A DNA stretch of 64,000 nt from CAWGXG01 sp963826505 (lineage in GTDB: Bacteria > Chloroflexota > Anaerolineae > Aggregatilineales > Aggregatilineaceae): positions 62,001-126,000 of the forward strand of contig CAWGXG010000003.1 of assembly GCA_963826505.1 (NCBI GenBank), written 5' to 3'. Position numbers and translations under genes: made by a program. Below are positions 18,018 through 26,452 of the stretch, one piece after another. Numbering within the stretch: the stretch's first letter is position 1; every line of letters starts with the position of its first letter. The notes under the pieces were generated by a model. It saw nothing but the letters and a program-made list of their open reading frames with translations. It did no database searches and was not told the DNA's origin.

Positions 18018-19304
18018 TTATTTCAGCGTCATGATGTAGGCGACCAGATCGGCCAGTTCGCTGTCGCTCACTTTGTCGTCGAACGATGGCATGATGTTCT
18101 GGAAGTCCTCGACGACATACGCGCCCGGATCCATGATCGACTGGGCGATATATTGCTCGATGGTCAAGCCGGGCACGTCGCCCGCTTCTTCGCCCAACCC
18201 CATCAGCGACGGTCCGACCAGCGTCGCTTCGGAGTCCGTCGCGTGGCAGGTGGAGCAACCCAGGCTGGTAAACAGGGCTTCGCCGTTGGCGGGATCGCCG
18301 TTAGGGCTCACTGCGGGAGCCAAGGGGATGATCTGGCTCAAGAAGGTGTCGTTCACGCTGTCCGCGTAGGCGGGTGCTTTGTCCACGATGCCTTGCTCGA
18401 CCAGCCAGTTGACCGTATCGGTCCAGGCGGGTTCCTGCGTGATGGCGTAGGTCGGGAACGGCGGCAGCACGTAAGTATCCTTGACGCTGTCGGGGACGTT
18501 GGTTTTTTCCTGCCACAGGGCGCGGTAGGTGTCGGGGTTATCGTTGATCTCGTCCGCCGCCCGCATCCATGCCAGCAGGAAGGCTTTGACCGCGTCCGGA
18601 TTTTTGTCGATGACTTCGGTCCGGAAGGAGAGCACGCTCTGGCTGAATTCGCTGTCGACCAGCGCGCTGTCGTCCGCGATGAGCGTTGCGCCGCCGACCA
18701 TCGCCGCCTGGGCCAACGGATCAGGCAGGCAGGCGACCTTCATTTGACCTTCCATTAATAGTTGGTAGCGCACGGCAATATTCGGCTCGGCGCGCCATTT
18801 GAGATCGCTGTCGCTCAGACCCGCGTTTTCCATGATGCGCTGCGCGATGTAGTGGATCACCGAGTTCTCGCTGATGCCGATCTCCACACCTTTCACATCC
18901 TCTGGCGTGGTGATGCCGCTGCCCGGCGCGGCCAAAATGCGGAACTGCGGGCTGTCGGCGTAGGCGCGGCGCGCCATCGCCACGATCTGGATACGGGTTT
19001 TGTCCGCGTTGAAAATACCCGTGCTCACCAGATCGTTGAGCATCCCGTCGATCTCGCCCGACAGCAGCAGTTGATCGCGCTCCAGCGCGCTGCTTACCGG
19101 GACTAGCTCGACCTTGATGCCCGCGTTGGTGAAGTAGCCTTCCTGATCAGCGACGTAAAACGGCAGCACGTCCAGGATCGGCAGCAGCCCCATTTTGAGG
19201 GTGGTTTCTTGCGCGTGGGCTTGGGGAGCGCGCAGCGTCAGCGGCGCGACGGCAACGGCCAACAGGGCCAGCATCAACACCACACTAACCAGAACTTTAC
19301 GCAT
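18018..19304 (-). CDS. ABC substrate-binding protein (NMT1/SsuA-like) fused to cytochrome c
   Basis: 428 residues, intact. A signal peptide (VLMLALLAVAVAPLTL, ending near AHAQE) precedes a type-2 periplasmic binding domain of the NMT1/THI5 or SsuA type: TLKMGLLPILDVLPFYVADQ, the feature VELVPVSSALERDQLLLSGE, and GISENSVIHYIAQRIMENAG. From about residue 335 a class I cytochrome c domain follows: GDPANGEALFTSLGCSTCH gives the heme site CSTCH, MPSFDDKVSDSELADLVAYI supplies the axial Met and the last helix. The fusion suggests ligand-linked electron transfer outside the membrane, which is inference. It heads the ATPase-permease operon and follows ubiA by 78 bases. Confidence 0.9.
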   Translation of the reverse strand: MRKVLVSVVLMLALLAVAVAPLTLRAPQAHAQETTLKMGLLPILDVLPFYVADQEGYFTNAGIKVELVPVSSALERDQLLLSGEIDGMLNDLVSTGIFNADKTRIQIVAMARRAYADSPQFRILAAPGSGITTPEDVKGVEIGISENSVIHYIAQRIMENAGLSDSDLKWRAEPNIAVRYQLLMEGQMKVACLPDPLAQAAMVGGATLIADDSALVDSEFSQSVLSFRTEVIDKNPDAVKAFLLAWMRAADEINDNPDTYRALWQEKTNVPDSVKDTYVLPPFPTYAITQEPAWTDTVNWLVEQGIVDKAPAYADSVNDTFLSQIIPLAPAVSPNGDPANGEALFTSLGCSTCHATDSEATLVGPSLMGLGEEAGDVPGLTIEQYIAQSIMDPGAYVVEDFQNIMPSFDDKVSDSELADLVAYIMTLK

Positions 19305-19382
19305 TCACGTTACTCCTTAAAGAGTTAAGCACAGGTTGCCACGGTGGCATGACGCCATCGGTGGGCCCGTGCGCCATCTGCA

Positions 19383-20309
19383 TCACACCAGCAAGGCCAG
19401 ACATGTTCCGGCGAAAATCGTCAGGGCGATGTAGGAATTCATATTGAAAAAGGCCACATTGACCCGGCTGAGATCGTCCGGCGAGACCAGACGGTGCTCG
19501 TAGACGAGCATCCCGGCCACGATCAGCGCCGCCGCGTAATAGGGCCATGCCATGCCCGCCGCCAGTCCCGCCAGCACCAGCAAGATCAAGAACGCGGCGT
19601 GATTGAGCCTGGACAGCCCCAGCGCGGACGCGATCCCGTGCCGGGCGGGCCACGCGTGCAGCCCTTCGGCCACGTCGTGATCGTAGTCCTGGCAGGCGTA
19701 GATCAGGTCGAACCCGGCGATCCAGAACATCACCGCGGCGATCAGCAGCCACGCGGGCAGATCGTCCGGCGTGAAGAAGGAGCCGCGCACGGCGATCCAG
19801 CCACCACCCACTGCCAGCGCGTCGGTGAAGCCCAACACCCAATGGGCCAGTACGGTGAAGCGCTTGGTGAAGCTGTAGCCCACCAGGAACAGCACCGCAA
19901 TTGGACTCAGCTCCAGGGCCAGCGGATCGAGCAGCGCGGCGGCGATCAGCAGCACGACCAGCGCCACGCCCGCGTAGATCGTCACCGAGCGCGCATCGAT
20001 CGCCCCGGTGACGGTCGGGCGATTCATGGTGCGCGGGTTGCGCGCGTCGTAAGCGCGGTCGGCCAGCCGGTTGACGGCAAAGGCCAGCGTGCGCGCCGCC
20101 GCCATCGCCACCGTGACCCACACGAACTGCCACAGCGTCGGCAGCCCTTTCGCGGCCAGCACCATGCCGATGTAGGCAAATGGCAGCGCGAAAATTGTGT
20201 GCTCGAAGCGCACGAGGTCCAGGAACACGCGCGCTTTGTAGGCGGCACTGCCGGGTGCCAATCCGCGCGCGCGGGCGGAATCTTTAGCGCGTTGTGTCGA
20301 TGATCCCAT
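19383..20309 (-). CDS. ubiA: UbiA-family prenyltransferase (quinone biosynthesis)
   Basis: A multi-pass prenyltransferase of about 308 residues. It attaches a polyprenyl chain to an aromatic acid in the membrane. The two Asp motifs are present: NRLADRAYDARNPRT and YACQDYDHDVAEGLHA. With ubiD, ubiX and ubiE in the same run it most likely acts in menaquinone synthesis; in futalosine-pathway bacteria the equivalent is mqnP. ATG 20309 follows GAGG by 11 bases. A longer frame begins at 20342. Confidence 0.92.
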   Translation of the reverse strand: MGSSTQRAKDSARARGLAPGSAAYKARVFLDLVRFEHTIFALPFAYIGMVLAAKGLPTLWQFVWVTVAMAAARTLAFAVNRLADRAYDARNPRTMNRPTVTGAIDARSVTIYAGVALVVLLIAAALLDPLALELSPIAVLFLVGYSFTKRFTVLAHWVLGFTDALAVGGGWIAVRGSFFTPDDLPAWLLIAAVMFWIAGFDLIYACQDYDHDVAEGLHAWPARHGIASALGLSRLNHAAFLILLVLAGLAAGMAWPYYAAALIVAGMLVYEHRLVSPDDLSRVNVAFFNMNSYIALTIFAGTCLALLV

Positions 20310-20345
20310 GAATTCGGTATCCTCAAGTCTTCGGTTGAACAAACA

Positions 20346-20843
20346 TCACTGCGGTGGCAACGTCGCAAGGAGATTTTCAGTCTCTTTGAGTTTTTCAGTC
20401 ACATCGTCAACACCTGGAATATCCCAAACGTCATCTCGCAGCACAAAACGCCAGGCATTAACGTGTGCGACAAATTTGGCGTGTTCGTTCACAACGTCAA
20501 ACGGGACCAAAGCGGCTCGAATTACCCGATAATCCTGGCCAAGTAGCACGCCCGCAAGAGTATCAAATGGTCGTGGATCATTTTTCAAATTGCGAATGAA
20601 GGATAGCGGCGTTGCATTACCGCTCGACGTAATGCGACGACTCTTGATTTGATACCGCGTCCCCTTATCGTCGGTCGCATCATATCCTGAAACGGAATTG
20701 TTTTCGAGCACCCAACCAAAAGCCAGTTTGAATAGATATTCGCCGTAATCTCCGGCAGGGTTGTTGGACGATCGCAATACTTCGCGCGTATTCAGCACAG
20801 CCAGAATTTCCGCGTGCAACTGAAGAAGCGCCGGTATTGTCAT
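20346..20843 (-). CDS. Hypothetical protein with PD-(D/E)XK nuclease-like pattern
   Basis: About 165 residues. The stretch GDYGEYLFKLAFGW, then SGYDATDDKGTRYQIKSRR matches the Glu ... Asp ... QxK layout of restriction-endonuclease folds such as Mrr-like enzymes. The remainder is unrecognised. It is noticeably AT-richer than the flanking ubi genes, with AAT/AAA-type codons, which suggests recent transfer. It lies between ubiD and ubiA. No methylase or specificity subunit is nearby. ATG 20843 is taken as the start; a GTG at 20870 is an alternative. The nuclease call is tentative. Confidence 0.6.
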   Translation of the reverse strand: MTIPALLQLHAEILAVLNTREVLRSSNNPAGDYGEYLFKLAFGWVLENNSVSGYDATDDKGTRYQIKSRRITSSGNATPLSFIRNLKNDPRPFDTLAGVLLGQDYRVIRAALVPFDVVNEHAKFVAHVNAWRFVLRDDVWDIPGVDDVTEKLKETENLLATLPPQ

Positions 20844-20893
20844 GTGGGACAGATCGGGTAAGTTATCCACTATTGCGCACCCATTCCACAAAA

Positions 20894-22705
20894 CTAACTC
20901 AACCCCAGCCGCGACCACTTCTGCGCCACGCGCTGCGCGATCTCCTCGCTCATGCCGACTTCCTGCGGCCAGCCGCGCGGGTAACCCTCTTCGGCGGTCT
21001 TGATCGTCGCGTCGATGCCGATCTGCCCGCGCGGACCCTCGCCTGCATACGGATCGACCGGTCCATTGTGGATCACGGCGTCGCGCCGCCAGTCCACGTT
21101 GCCCAGCGCGCGCCACGCTACGTCCGACAGATTGCGCACGTCGACGAACGCATCCAGCGCGATGATGCTCACGTCCGGCGCGACCGACCAGATCGCCTCA
21201 AACAATTCTCGCACCGACCGCCGCGCTTTGTCTACGCCAATGATGATCACGCCGTCGCGCGGGCTGTGCCAGCGATCGCCCACCAGCGCGGCGATCTGAC
21301 CTTCCGGCAGCGGCGCGGCGGGGACGAAGGGGGCGCGATCGGGTTTGGTCGTGGCGTCTATCCCGATTTTAGCACCATAAGAGTCGCGCACAGCAGAATG
21401 ATCGAGCTGGTCGACCGGTCCGTCGACGAGTGTCACATCGCGCCGCCAGTCCACGTTGGCGAGCACGGCGCGCGCCACCGCCTCCCGATCGTGAACGTTG
21501 ACGTCCGGATCCACGATGAGCGCGGCTTTGGACAGCATCATCAGGCCGATCGACCACAGGCCATACATCACCTTTTGAGCGTGACCGGGGAAGCGCGGCG
21601 CGATGCTGGCGATGATCAGGTTGTGAAAGACGCCTTCGGGCGGCATGTTCATGTCGATCACTTCGCCCTGGAAGAGTTGCAGCAGCGGCAAGAACAGCCG
21701 CTCGGTGGCTTTGCCCATCCAGTAATCTTCCATGGGCGGCTTGCCGACGACCGTCGTCGCGTAGATCGGGCCGCGCTTGTGCGTGATGGCCGTGACATGA
21801 AAGACCGGGAACAGGTCCTGCGGCGTGTAAAAACCGGTGTGATCGCCGAAGGGACCTTCCATGCGGTGCTCGTTGGGATCGACGTAGCCTTCGATCACGA
21901 TCTCGGCGTTGGCGGGCACTTCGATGTCCTGCGTCACCGCTTTGACGAACGGCACCGGCTTGCCGCGCAGCCAGCTTGCCAGCAAGTATTCGTCGATGTT
22001 AGGTGGCAGTGGGGCGGAGCTGCACCACATCTGCGCGGGATCGCCGCCCAGCACGATCGCGCACGGAATGCGATCTTTCTGGGCGGCGCGCGCTTCGCGT
22101 TCGTGCTCCGCGCCGCCCTTGTGACGCTGCCAGTGCATGCCAAGCGTCTGGCTGTCGTATTTTTGCAGGCGGTACATGCCCACGTTGCGAATGCCTGTGA
22201 CCGGATCGCGCGTGATGACCTGCGGTAGGGTAATATAGGGGCCGCCGTCGTCTGGCCAGCAGGTGAGAATCGGCAGCAGGTCCAGCGAGGGATCATCGGT
22301 GATGACGACTTCCTGGCACGGGGCGCGGCGCACCGTGCTCGGACCCAGGCCGATGCTGCGCAGCGCGCCAAGCAGCTCACTGCCGCGTTGCATCATCGCG
22401 CCCATGCCCTGTGGCAGCTTAGGATCGATCAGTTTGGCGAGATTGCGGCGGATATCTTCCAGCTCGTTGACGCCCAGCGCTAAGGCCATGCGCCGCGCTG
22501 ATCCGAAAGCATTGATCAGCACCGGCATGCTGCTGCCTTCGACATTTTCGAACAGCAGCGCCTTGTTGTAGTGGCCCGGCCCCTTGCTCACCCGATCGGT
22601 GATCGCGGTGATTTCCAGGTGCGGGCTGACCGGCTCGGTGATGCGGACCAGCTCGCCCGCTTGCTCCAAACGGCGGATAAAGTCGCGCAGATCGGCGTAG
22701 GCCAT
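20894..22705 (-). CDS. ubiD: UbiD-family prenyl-FMN-dependent decarboxylase
   Basis: 603 residues. It decarboxylates an aromatic or polyprenylated acid using prenylated FMN from UbiX. Landmarks: DLRDFIRRLEQAGELVRI at the start, GMYRLQKYDSQTLGMHWQRH, EHRMEGPFGDHTGFYTP with the catalytic acid cluster, and IIASIAPRFPGHAQKVMYGL. It is longer than E. coli UbiD (about 500), as is common for the MqnL-like branch. It is the first gene of the long minus-strand run containing ubiA, ubiE and ubiX. Within that context the menaquinone role is favoured over degradation of aromatics. Confidence 0.93.
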   Translation of the reverse strand: MAYADLRDFIRRLEQAGELVRITEPVSPHLEITAITDRVSKGPGHYNKALLFENVEGSSMPVLINAFGSARRMALALGVNELEDIRRNLAKLIDPKLPQGMGAMMQRGSELLGALRSIGLGPSTVRRAPCQEVVITDDPSLDLLPILTCWPDDGGPYITLPQVITRDPVTGIRNVGMYRLQKYDSQTLGMHWQRHKGGAEHEREARAAQKDRIPCAIVLGGDPAQMWCSSAPLPPNIDEYLLASWLRGKPVPFVKAVTQDIEVPANAEIVIEGYVDPNEHRMEGPFGDHTGFYTPQDLFPVFHVTAITHKRGPIYATTVVGKPPMEDYWMGKATERLFLPLLQLFQGEVIDMNMPPEGVFHNLIIASIAPRFPGHAQKVMYGLWSIGLMMLSKAALIVDPDVNVHDREAVARAVLANVDWRRDVTLVDGPVDQLDHSAVRDSYGAKIGIDATTKPDRAPFVPAAPLPEGQIAALVGDRWHSPRDGVIIIGVDKARRSVRELFEAIWSVAPDVSIIALDAFVDVRNLSDVAWRALGNVDWRRDAVIHNGPVDPYAGEGPRGQIGIDATIKTAEEGYPRGWPQEVGMSEEIAQRVAQKWSRLGLS

Positions 22706-23042
22706 AGGAGAATATCTTTCTGCTGGTAGACGCGCTCGGATGACCGTTTAGCGCGTTCTGAAAGAAATGAAAGCTTGTTGATTTTATCACAAAAGCGATC
22801 GCGCGCCCACCATAGGGTCAGTGCGTGCGCGAGAGTGCGCTCCACGGAGATCATAGAGAAAAGCGACGGAAAAACAAGAAACACGGCCGCCGATCGTGGC
22901 CCTGCTCTGCGGGCGCGCCAAATTGCATTAGAATCGCATTAATCGTACAACCAAGCCTTCACAGAATGCATCAAAATAGTGTAGGCTGAATACAGACGTC
23001 AGCACGACTCACGGGCGACCATCGCCCGCCATGACTGAAAAC
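22706..23042. promoter_or_regulatory. Divergent promoter region ubiD / trxB
   Basis: About 340 bases between divergent genes, AT-richer than the flanks around 22780-22990. It should hold promoters for both operons. I could not settle a convincing -35/-10 pair. No small gene with a good ribosome site was seen. Confidence 0.35.
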
Positions 23043-23067
23043 ATACGAGGGCCTTACGCCCTCGTAT
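23043..23067 (+). promoter_or_regulatory. Perfect 10-bp hairpin in trxB leader
   Basis: ATACGAGGGC and GCCCTCGTAT form a perfect 10-bp stem with loop CTTAC. It lies about 40 bases before the trxB start and is not followed by a T-run. The ribosome site (GGAGAAG, 23094-23100) is outside the stem. Likely an mRNA-stabilising or protein-binding leader element; it could also be a palindromic operator. Confidence 0.5.
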
Positions 23068-23108
23068 TCTGAACCAGATAACCGAGGGGGACAGGAGAAG
23101 TAATCGCC

Positions 23109-24119
23109 ATGGCAGATCAGACGCTGAGCTTCACACTGGGCACATCCGCAAACAAAACCGAGACGACCGCCGAAGGAGTTCAACACGAGCGCGTCATCAT
23201 CATCGGGTCCGGCCCGGCCGGGCTGACCGCCGCGCTTTACACGGCGCGCGCCAATCTCAACCCGCTGGTGATCACCGGGCCGACGTTGGGCGGGCAGGTC
23301 TCGCTGACCTATGAGATCGAGAACTATCCCGGTTTTCCCGAAGGACTGACCGGACAGCAACTGGTCGATCACATGGTCGCGCAGGCGGAACGCTTCGGCG
23401 CGCGGCTCAAGAACTACAGCGCCGTGACCGAGGTCGATTTCTCCAACGGCTCGCCCTTCACCGTCAAGACCGACGACGGCAGCGAGTACCGCGCCGACGC
23501 GGTGATCGTCACGGCGGGCGCGAATCCGCGCTACCTCAACGTGCCGGGCGAAAAGGAACTCACCGGGCACGGCGTGAGCTACTGCGCGACCTGTGACGGG
23601 TTCTTCTTCCGCGACCGGCATGTGGTCGTGGTCGGCGGCGGCGACAGCGCCCTCGAAGAAGCGATCTTCCTGACCAAGTTCGCCAGCCGTGTGGACGTGA
23701 TCCACCGTCGTGATCAGCTACGCGCCGGGCAGACGCTCCAGAAACGCGCGCGCGCTAACGCCAAGATCAACTTCATCTGGAACACGGTGGTCGAGGAAGT
23801 GGTGGGCGATAGCAAAGTTACCGGCGTGCGGCTGCGTAACGTGGTAACTGGCGAGGTGACGGATCACGCGGTCGATGGCGTGTTCATCTTCATCGGCCAC
23901 GACCCGAACAGCGATATGTTCCACGGCCAGCTTGAGCGCGATCAGTTTGGCTACGTGATCACCGACCGCGAGATGCGCACCAGCGTTGAGGGTGTGTTCG
24001 CGGCGGGCGAAGTCCAGGATCGCATCTACCGCCAGGTGGCGACGTCGGTAGGACAGGGCACGGCGGCCGCGATGACCACCGAACGCTGGCTGGCCGAGCA
24101 CGAAGCCGAAGGCGAGTAG
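23109..24119 (+). CDS. trxB: Thioredoxin reductase
   Basis: A 336-residue cytosolic FAD enzyme that reduces thioredoxin with NADPH. FAD motif IIIGSGPAGLTAALYTA (30-46), redox centre CATC (Cys159, Cys162), NADPH-binding GGGDSALEEA, and the FAD end motif GVFAAGEVQD. This last is usually GDV/GDC in the family: Asp is replaced by Glu here, a small oddity. A 25-residue N-terminal extension precedes the core. It is followed by a rho-independent terminator and preceded by a hairpin leader. Redox partners in the window are the TlpA-like and DUF4395-linked thioredoxins, though both are membrane-anchored. Confidence 0.94.
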   Translation: MADQTLSFTLGTSANKTETTAEGVQHERVIIIGSGPAGLTAALYTARANLNPLVITGPTLGGQVSLTYEIENYPGFPEGLTGQQLVDHMVAQAERFGARLKNYSAVTEVDFSNGSPFTVKTDDGSEYRADAVIVTAGANPRYLNVPGEKELTGHGVSYCATCDGFFFRDRHVVVVGGGDSALEEAIFLTKFASRVDVIHRRDQLRAGQTLQKRARANAKINFIWNTVVEEVVGDSKVTGVRLRNVVTGEVTDHAVDGVFIFIGHDPNSDMFHGQLERDQFGYVITDREMRTSVEGVFAAGEVQDRIYRQVATSVGQGTAAAMTTERWLAEHEAEGE

Positions 24120-24153
24120 CGTTCAGCGGTCAGCAAACAGGTAACAGTCGAAG

Positions 24154-24196
24154 CGGCCTCATCCCTTGCAGAACGGGGGTGAGGCCGTTTTGTTTT
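24154..24196 (+). terminator. Rho-independent terminator of trxB
   Basis: A 12-bp stem (CGGCCTCATCCC with GGGGTGAGGCCG, one G-U pair) with a 10-base loop is followed by TTTTGTTTT. Confidence 0.85.
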
Positions 24197-24292
24197 GCGC
24201 CACGTTTGGGGCGCATGGCATTTTCGGACGTTTGCGCTATGTTCTTAAGCGTAACCTCTGGTTAAGGGCAGCCGTCTTGGGGGAAGGGCACC

Positions 24293-25777
24293 ATGGAATC
24301 GCGCTGGCGCAAAAGTCCTGTGATCTACGAGATCAATACCTGGGTCTGGCTGGCCGATCTCAGCCGCCGCTACGACCGCCCGATCACGCTCGGCACCGTG
24401 CCCGATGCCGATCTGGAAGCCCTGACCTGCTGGGGTTTTGACGCGATCTGGCTGATGGGCGTATGGGAGCGCAGCCCCGCCGGTCGCCGCATCGCGATCG
24501 ATCACGCCGATCTGCAAGAGGGATTCCGCCGCGCTTTGCCCGATTTCCAGCCCGAAGATGATGTCGTCGGATCGCCTTACGCCGTGCGCCGCTACGTGGT
24601 CGATGTGCGCCTGGGCGGTCCGGAAGGACTGGCCTCCCTGCGCAAACGGTTAGCCACCCACGATCTCAAGCTGATCCTCGATTTCGTGCCGAATCATGTT
24701 GCCGTCGATCATCCTATTCTGCGCGTGGAGCCAGACTGCCTGCTGCACGGCACCGAACAAGACTTGATCGACCAGCCGTTGACGTTCTTTCGCGGACCGG
24801 GCGATTACATCTTCGCGCACGGGCGCGATCCGTACTTCCCCGCCTGGACCGATACCGCCCAGCTCAACGCCTATAATCCGGCGCTCCGCAATTGGGCCGC
24901 GACCACGCTGCAAGCCATCGCCTCTCAATGTGACGGCGTGCGCTGTGACATGGCGATGCTGGTCACCAATCGCATCGTCACGCAGACGTGGGGCGATCGG
25001 GCCGGGCAGGTGCCCGAAACCGACTACTGGCAGGTGGTTATGCAGGAGGTGCGCGATCAGCACCCGCAATTCCTGTTTGTGGCCGAAGTCTATTGGGACA
25101 TGGAATGGGAGTTGCTCCAGCTTGGGTTTGACTACACCTACGACAAGCGGCTGTATGACCGGATGCACAACGACTCCGTGCGCGGCGTGCTGGCGCATCT
25201 CTACGCCGACCTGGGCTACCAGGGCCACATGGTCCGCTTCATCGAGAATCACGACGAGCCGCGCGCTACTCAGGCGTTTGGCATCGGGCGCGATCTCGCG
25301 TCCGCCGTGCTGGTCGCCACGCTGCCGGGCGCGACGCTGCTCCATGAGGGCCAGCTCACCGGCGCGCAGGTGCGGCTGCCGGTCCAGTTGGGCCGCCGCC
25401 AGCCAGAACCGGAAAACGCCGATCTGATGGCGTTCTACCGGCTGCTGCTGCACGAAACCAGGGCTGACGTCTACCACGGGGGAGCGTGGCAACTGCGCGA
25501 GCCGCTGCCCGCCTGGGATCTCAACGCCTCACACCGCAGCCTGATCGCCTACACCTGGCGGCAAGATGACGAGCGCCGTCTGATCGTGGTAAACTACGCG
25601 CCAATGTCGTCACAGGGCCGCGTGCCTCTGCCCGATTTCGAGCTGGCGGGCCGCACGTGGCGGCTGTACGATGCGCTGCATCAAAGCGAGTACGAACGCC
25701 GCGGGGAAGAAATGATCACAGAAGGGCTGTATATTGATCTGGCCCCCTGGCAGGCGCACGTTTTCCGTTTTAGCTGA
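24293..25777 (+). CDS. GH13 alpha-amylase-family glycosidase
   Basis: 494 residues, no signal peptide, so cytosolic. The four GH13 regions are present: ILDFVPNH (128-135), GVRCDMAM with nucleophile Asp219, FVAEVYWD with acid/base Glu265, and FIENHDEPR with His320-Asp321. A beta domain closes the protein (DERRLIVVNYAP onward). Substrate and specificity (amylase, trehalose-forming or maltosyl-transferring) cannot be set from these motifs. The ribosome site is GGGGGAAGGG just before the ATG. It stands between trxB and a LysE exporter and is transcribed alone or with the latter (54-base gap). Confidence 0.9.
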   Translation: MESRWRKSPVIYEINTWVWLADLSRRYDRPITLGTVPDADLEALTCWGFDAIWLMGVWERSPAGRRIAIDHADLQEGFRRALPDFQPEDDVVGSPYAVRRYVVDVRLGGPEGLASLRKRLATHDLKLILDFVPNHVAVDHPILRVEPDCLLHGTEQDLIDQPLTFFRGPGDYIFAHGRDPYFPAWTDTAQLNAYNPALRNWAATTLQAIASQCDGVRCDMAMLVTNRIVTQTWGDRAGQVPETDYWQVVMQEVRDQHPQFLFVAEVYWDMEWELLQLGFDYTYDKRLYDRMHNDSVRGVLAHLYADLGYQGHMVRFIENHDEPRATQAFGIGRDLASAVLVATLPGATLLHEGQLTGAQVRLPVQLGRRQPEPENADLMAFYRLLLHETRADVYHGGAWQLREPLPAWDLNASHRSLIAYTWRQDDERRLIVVNYAPMSSQGRVPLPDFELAGRTWRLYDALHQSEYERRGEEMITEGLYIDLAPWQAHVFRFS

Positions 25778-25831
25778 GCCGTCCGACTCATCGCTGCCCC
25801 ATCCTGACGGAGCACCCACCCAAAACTGACT

Positions 25832-26452
25832 ATGGACCTTCATTTTTTCCTGCGCGGGATCGTGCTGGGATTCTCTATCGCTGCGCCGGTCGGGCCGATC
25901 GGCGTGCTGTGCATCCACCGCACGCTGGCGGGCGGACGCGTGGTCGGGCTGATCTCGGGCCTGGGCGCGGCATCCGCTGACGCGATCTACGGCTCAATCG
26001 CCGCGTTTGGGCTGGCGGCCATATCGGGTTTCCTGGTCGACCAGCAGACCTGGCTGCAACTGATCGGCGGGGCGTTTCTGCTGTTCCTGGGATTGCGCAC
26101 GTTCCGCGCGCAGCCTGCCGACCACGCCGCCGAGACACGGGCCGGGCACGGTTTGCCCGGCGCGTACTTCTCGACGCTGGCCCTGACGCTCACTAACCCG
26201 GTGACGATCCTCTCGTTCGCGGCGATTTTCGCCGGGGCGGGTATCGTGGAGTCCGGCACGGACTACGCCGCCGCCCTGACGCTGGTCGCCGGGGTGTTCA
26301 CGGGATCGGCGCTGTGGTGGCTGCTATTGAGCGGCGGCGTAAGTTTGCTGCGCACGACTTTCACTCCGGCGCGGCTGCGCTGGGTCAACCGGCTGAGCGG
26401 CGCGGTGCTGCTGGTTTTTGGCACGTTGGCGCTAGCTGCCGCTGCCGTGTAG
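25832..26452 (+). CDS. LysE/RhtB-family exporter
   Basis: 206 residues with six hydrophobic segments. The N-terminal pattern FSIAAPVGPIGVLCIHRTLAG, then LLFLGLRTF and LTLTNPVTILSFAAIFAG, are hallmarks of the LysE amino-acid exporter family. The substrate is unknown. Its 3' end overlaps the convergent PD40 gene by 21 bases. Confidence 0.88.
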   Translation: MDLHFFLRGIVLGFSIAAPVGPIGVLCIHRTLAGGRVVGLISGLGAASADAIYGSIAAFGLAAISGFLVDQQTWLQLIGGAFLLFLGLRTFRAQPADHAAETRAGHGLPGAYFSTLALTLTNPVTILSFAAIFAGAGIVESGTDYAAALTLVAGVFTGSALWWLLLSGGVSLLRTTFTPARLRWVNRLSGAVLLVFGTLALAAAAV

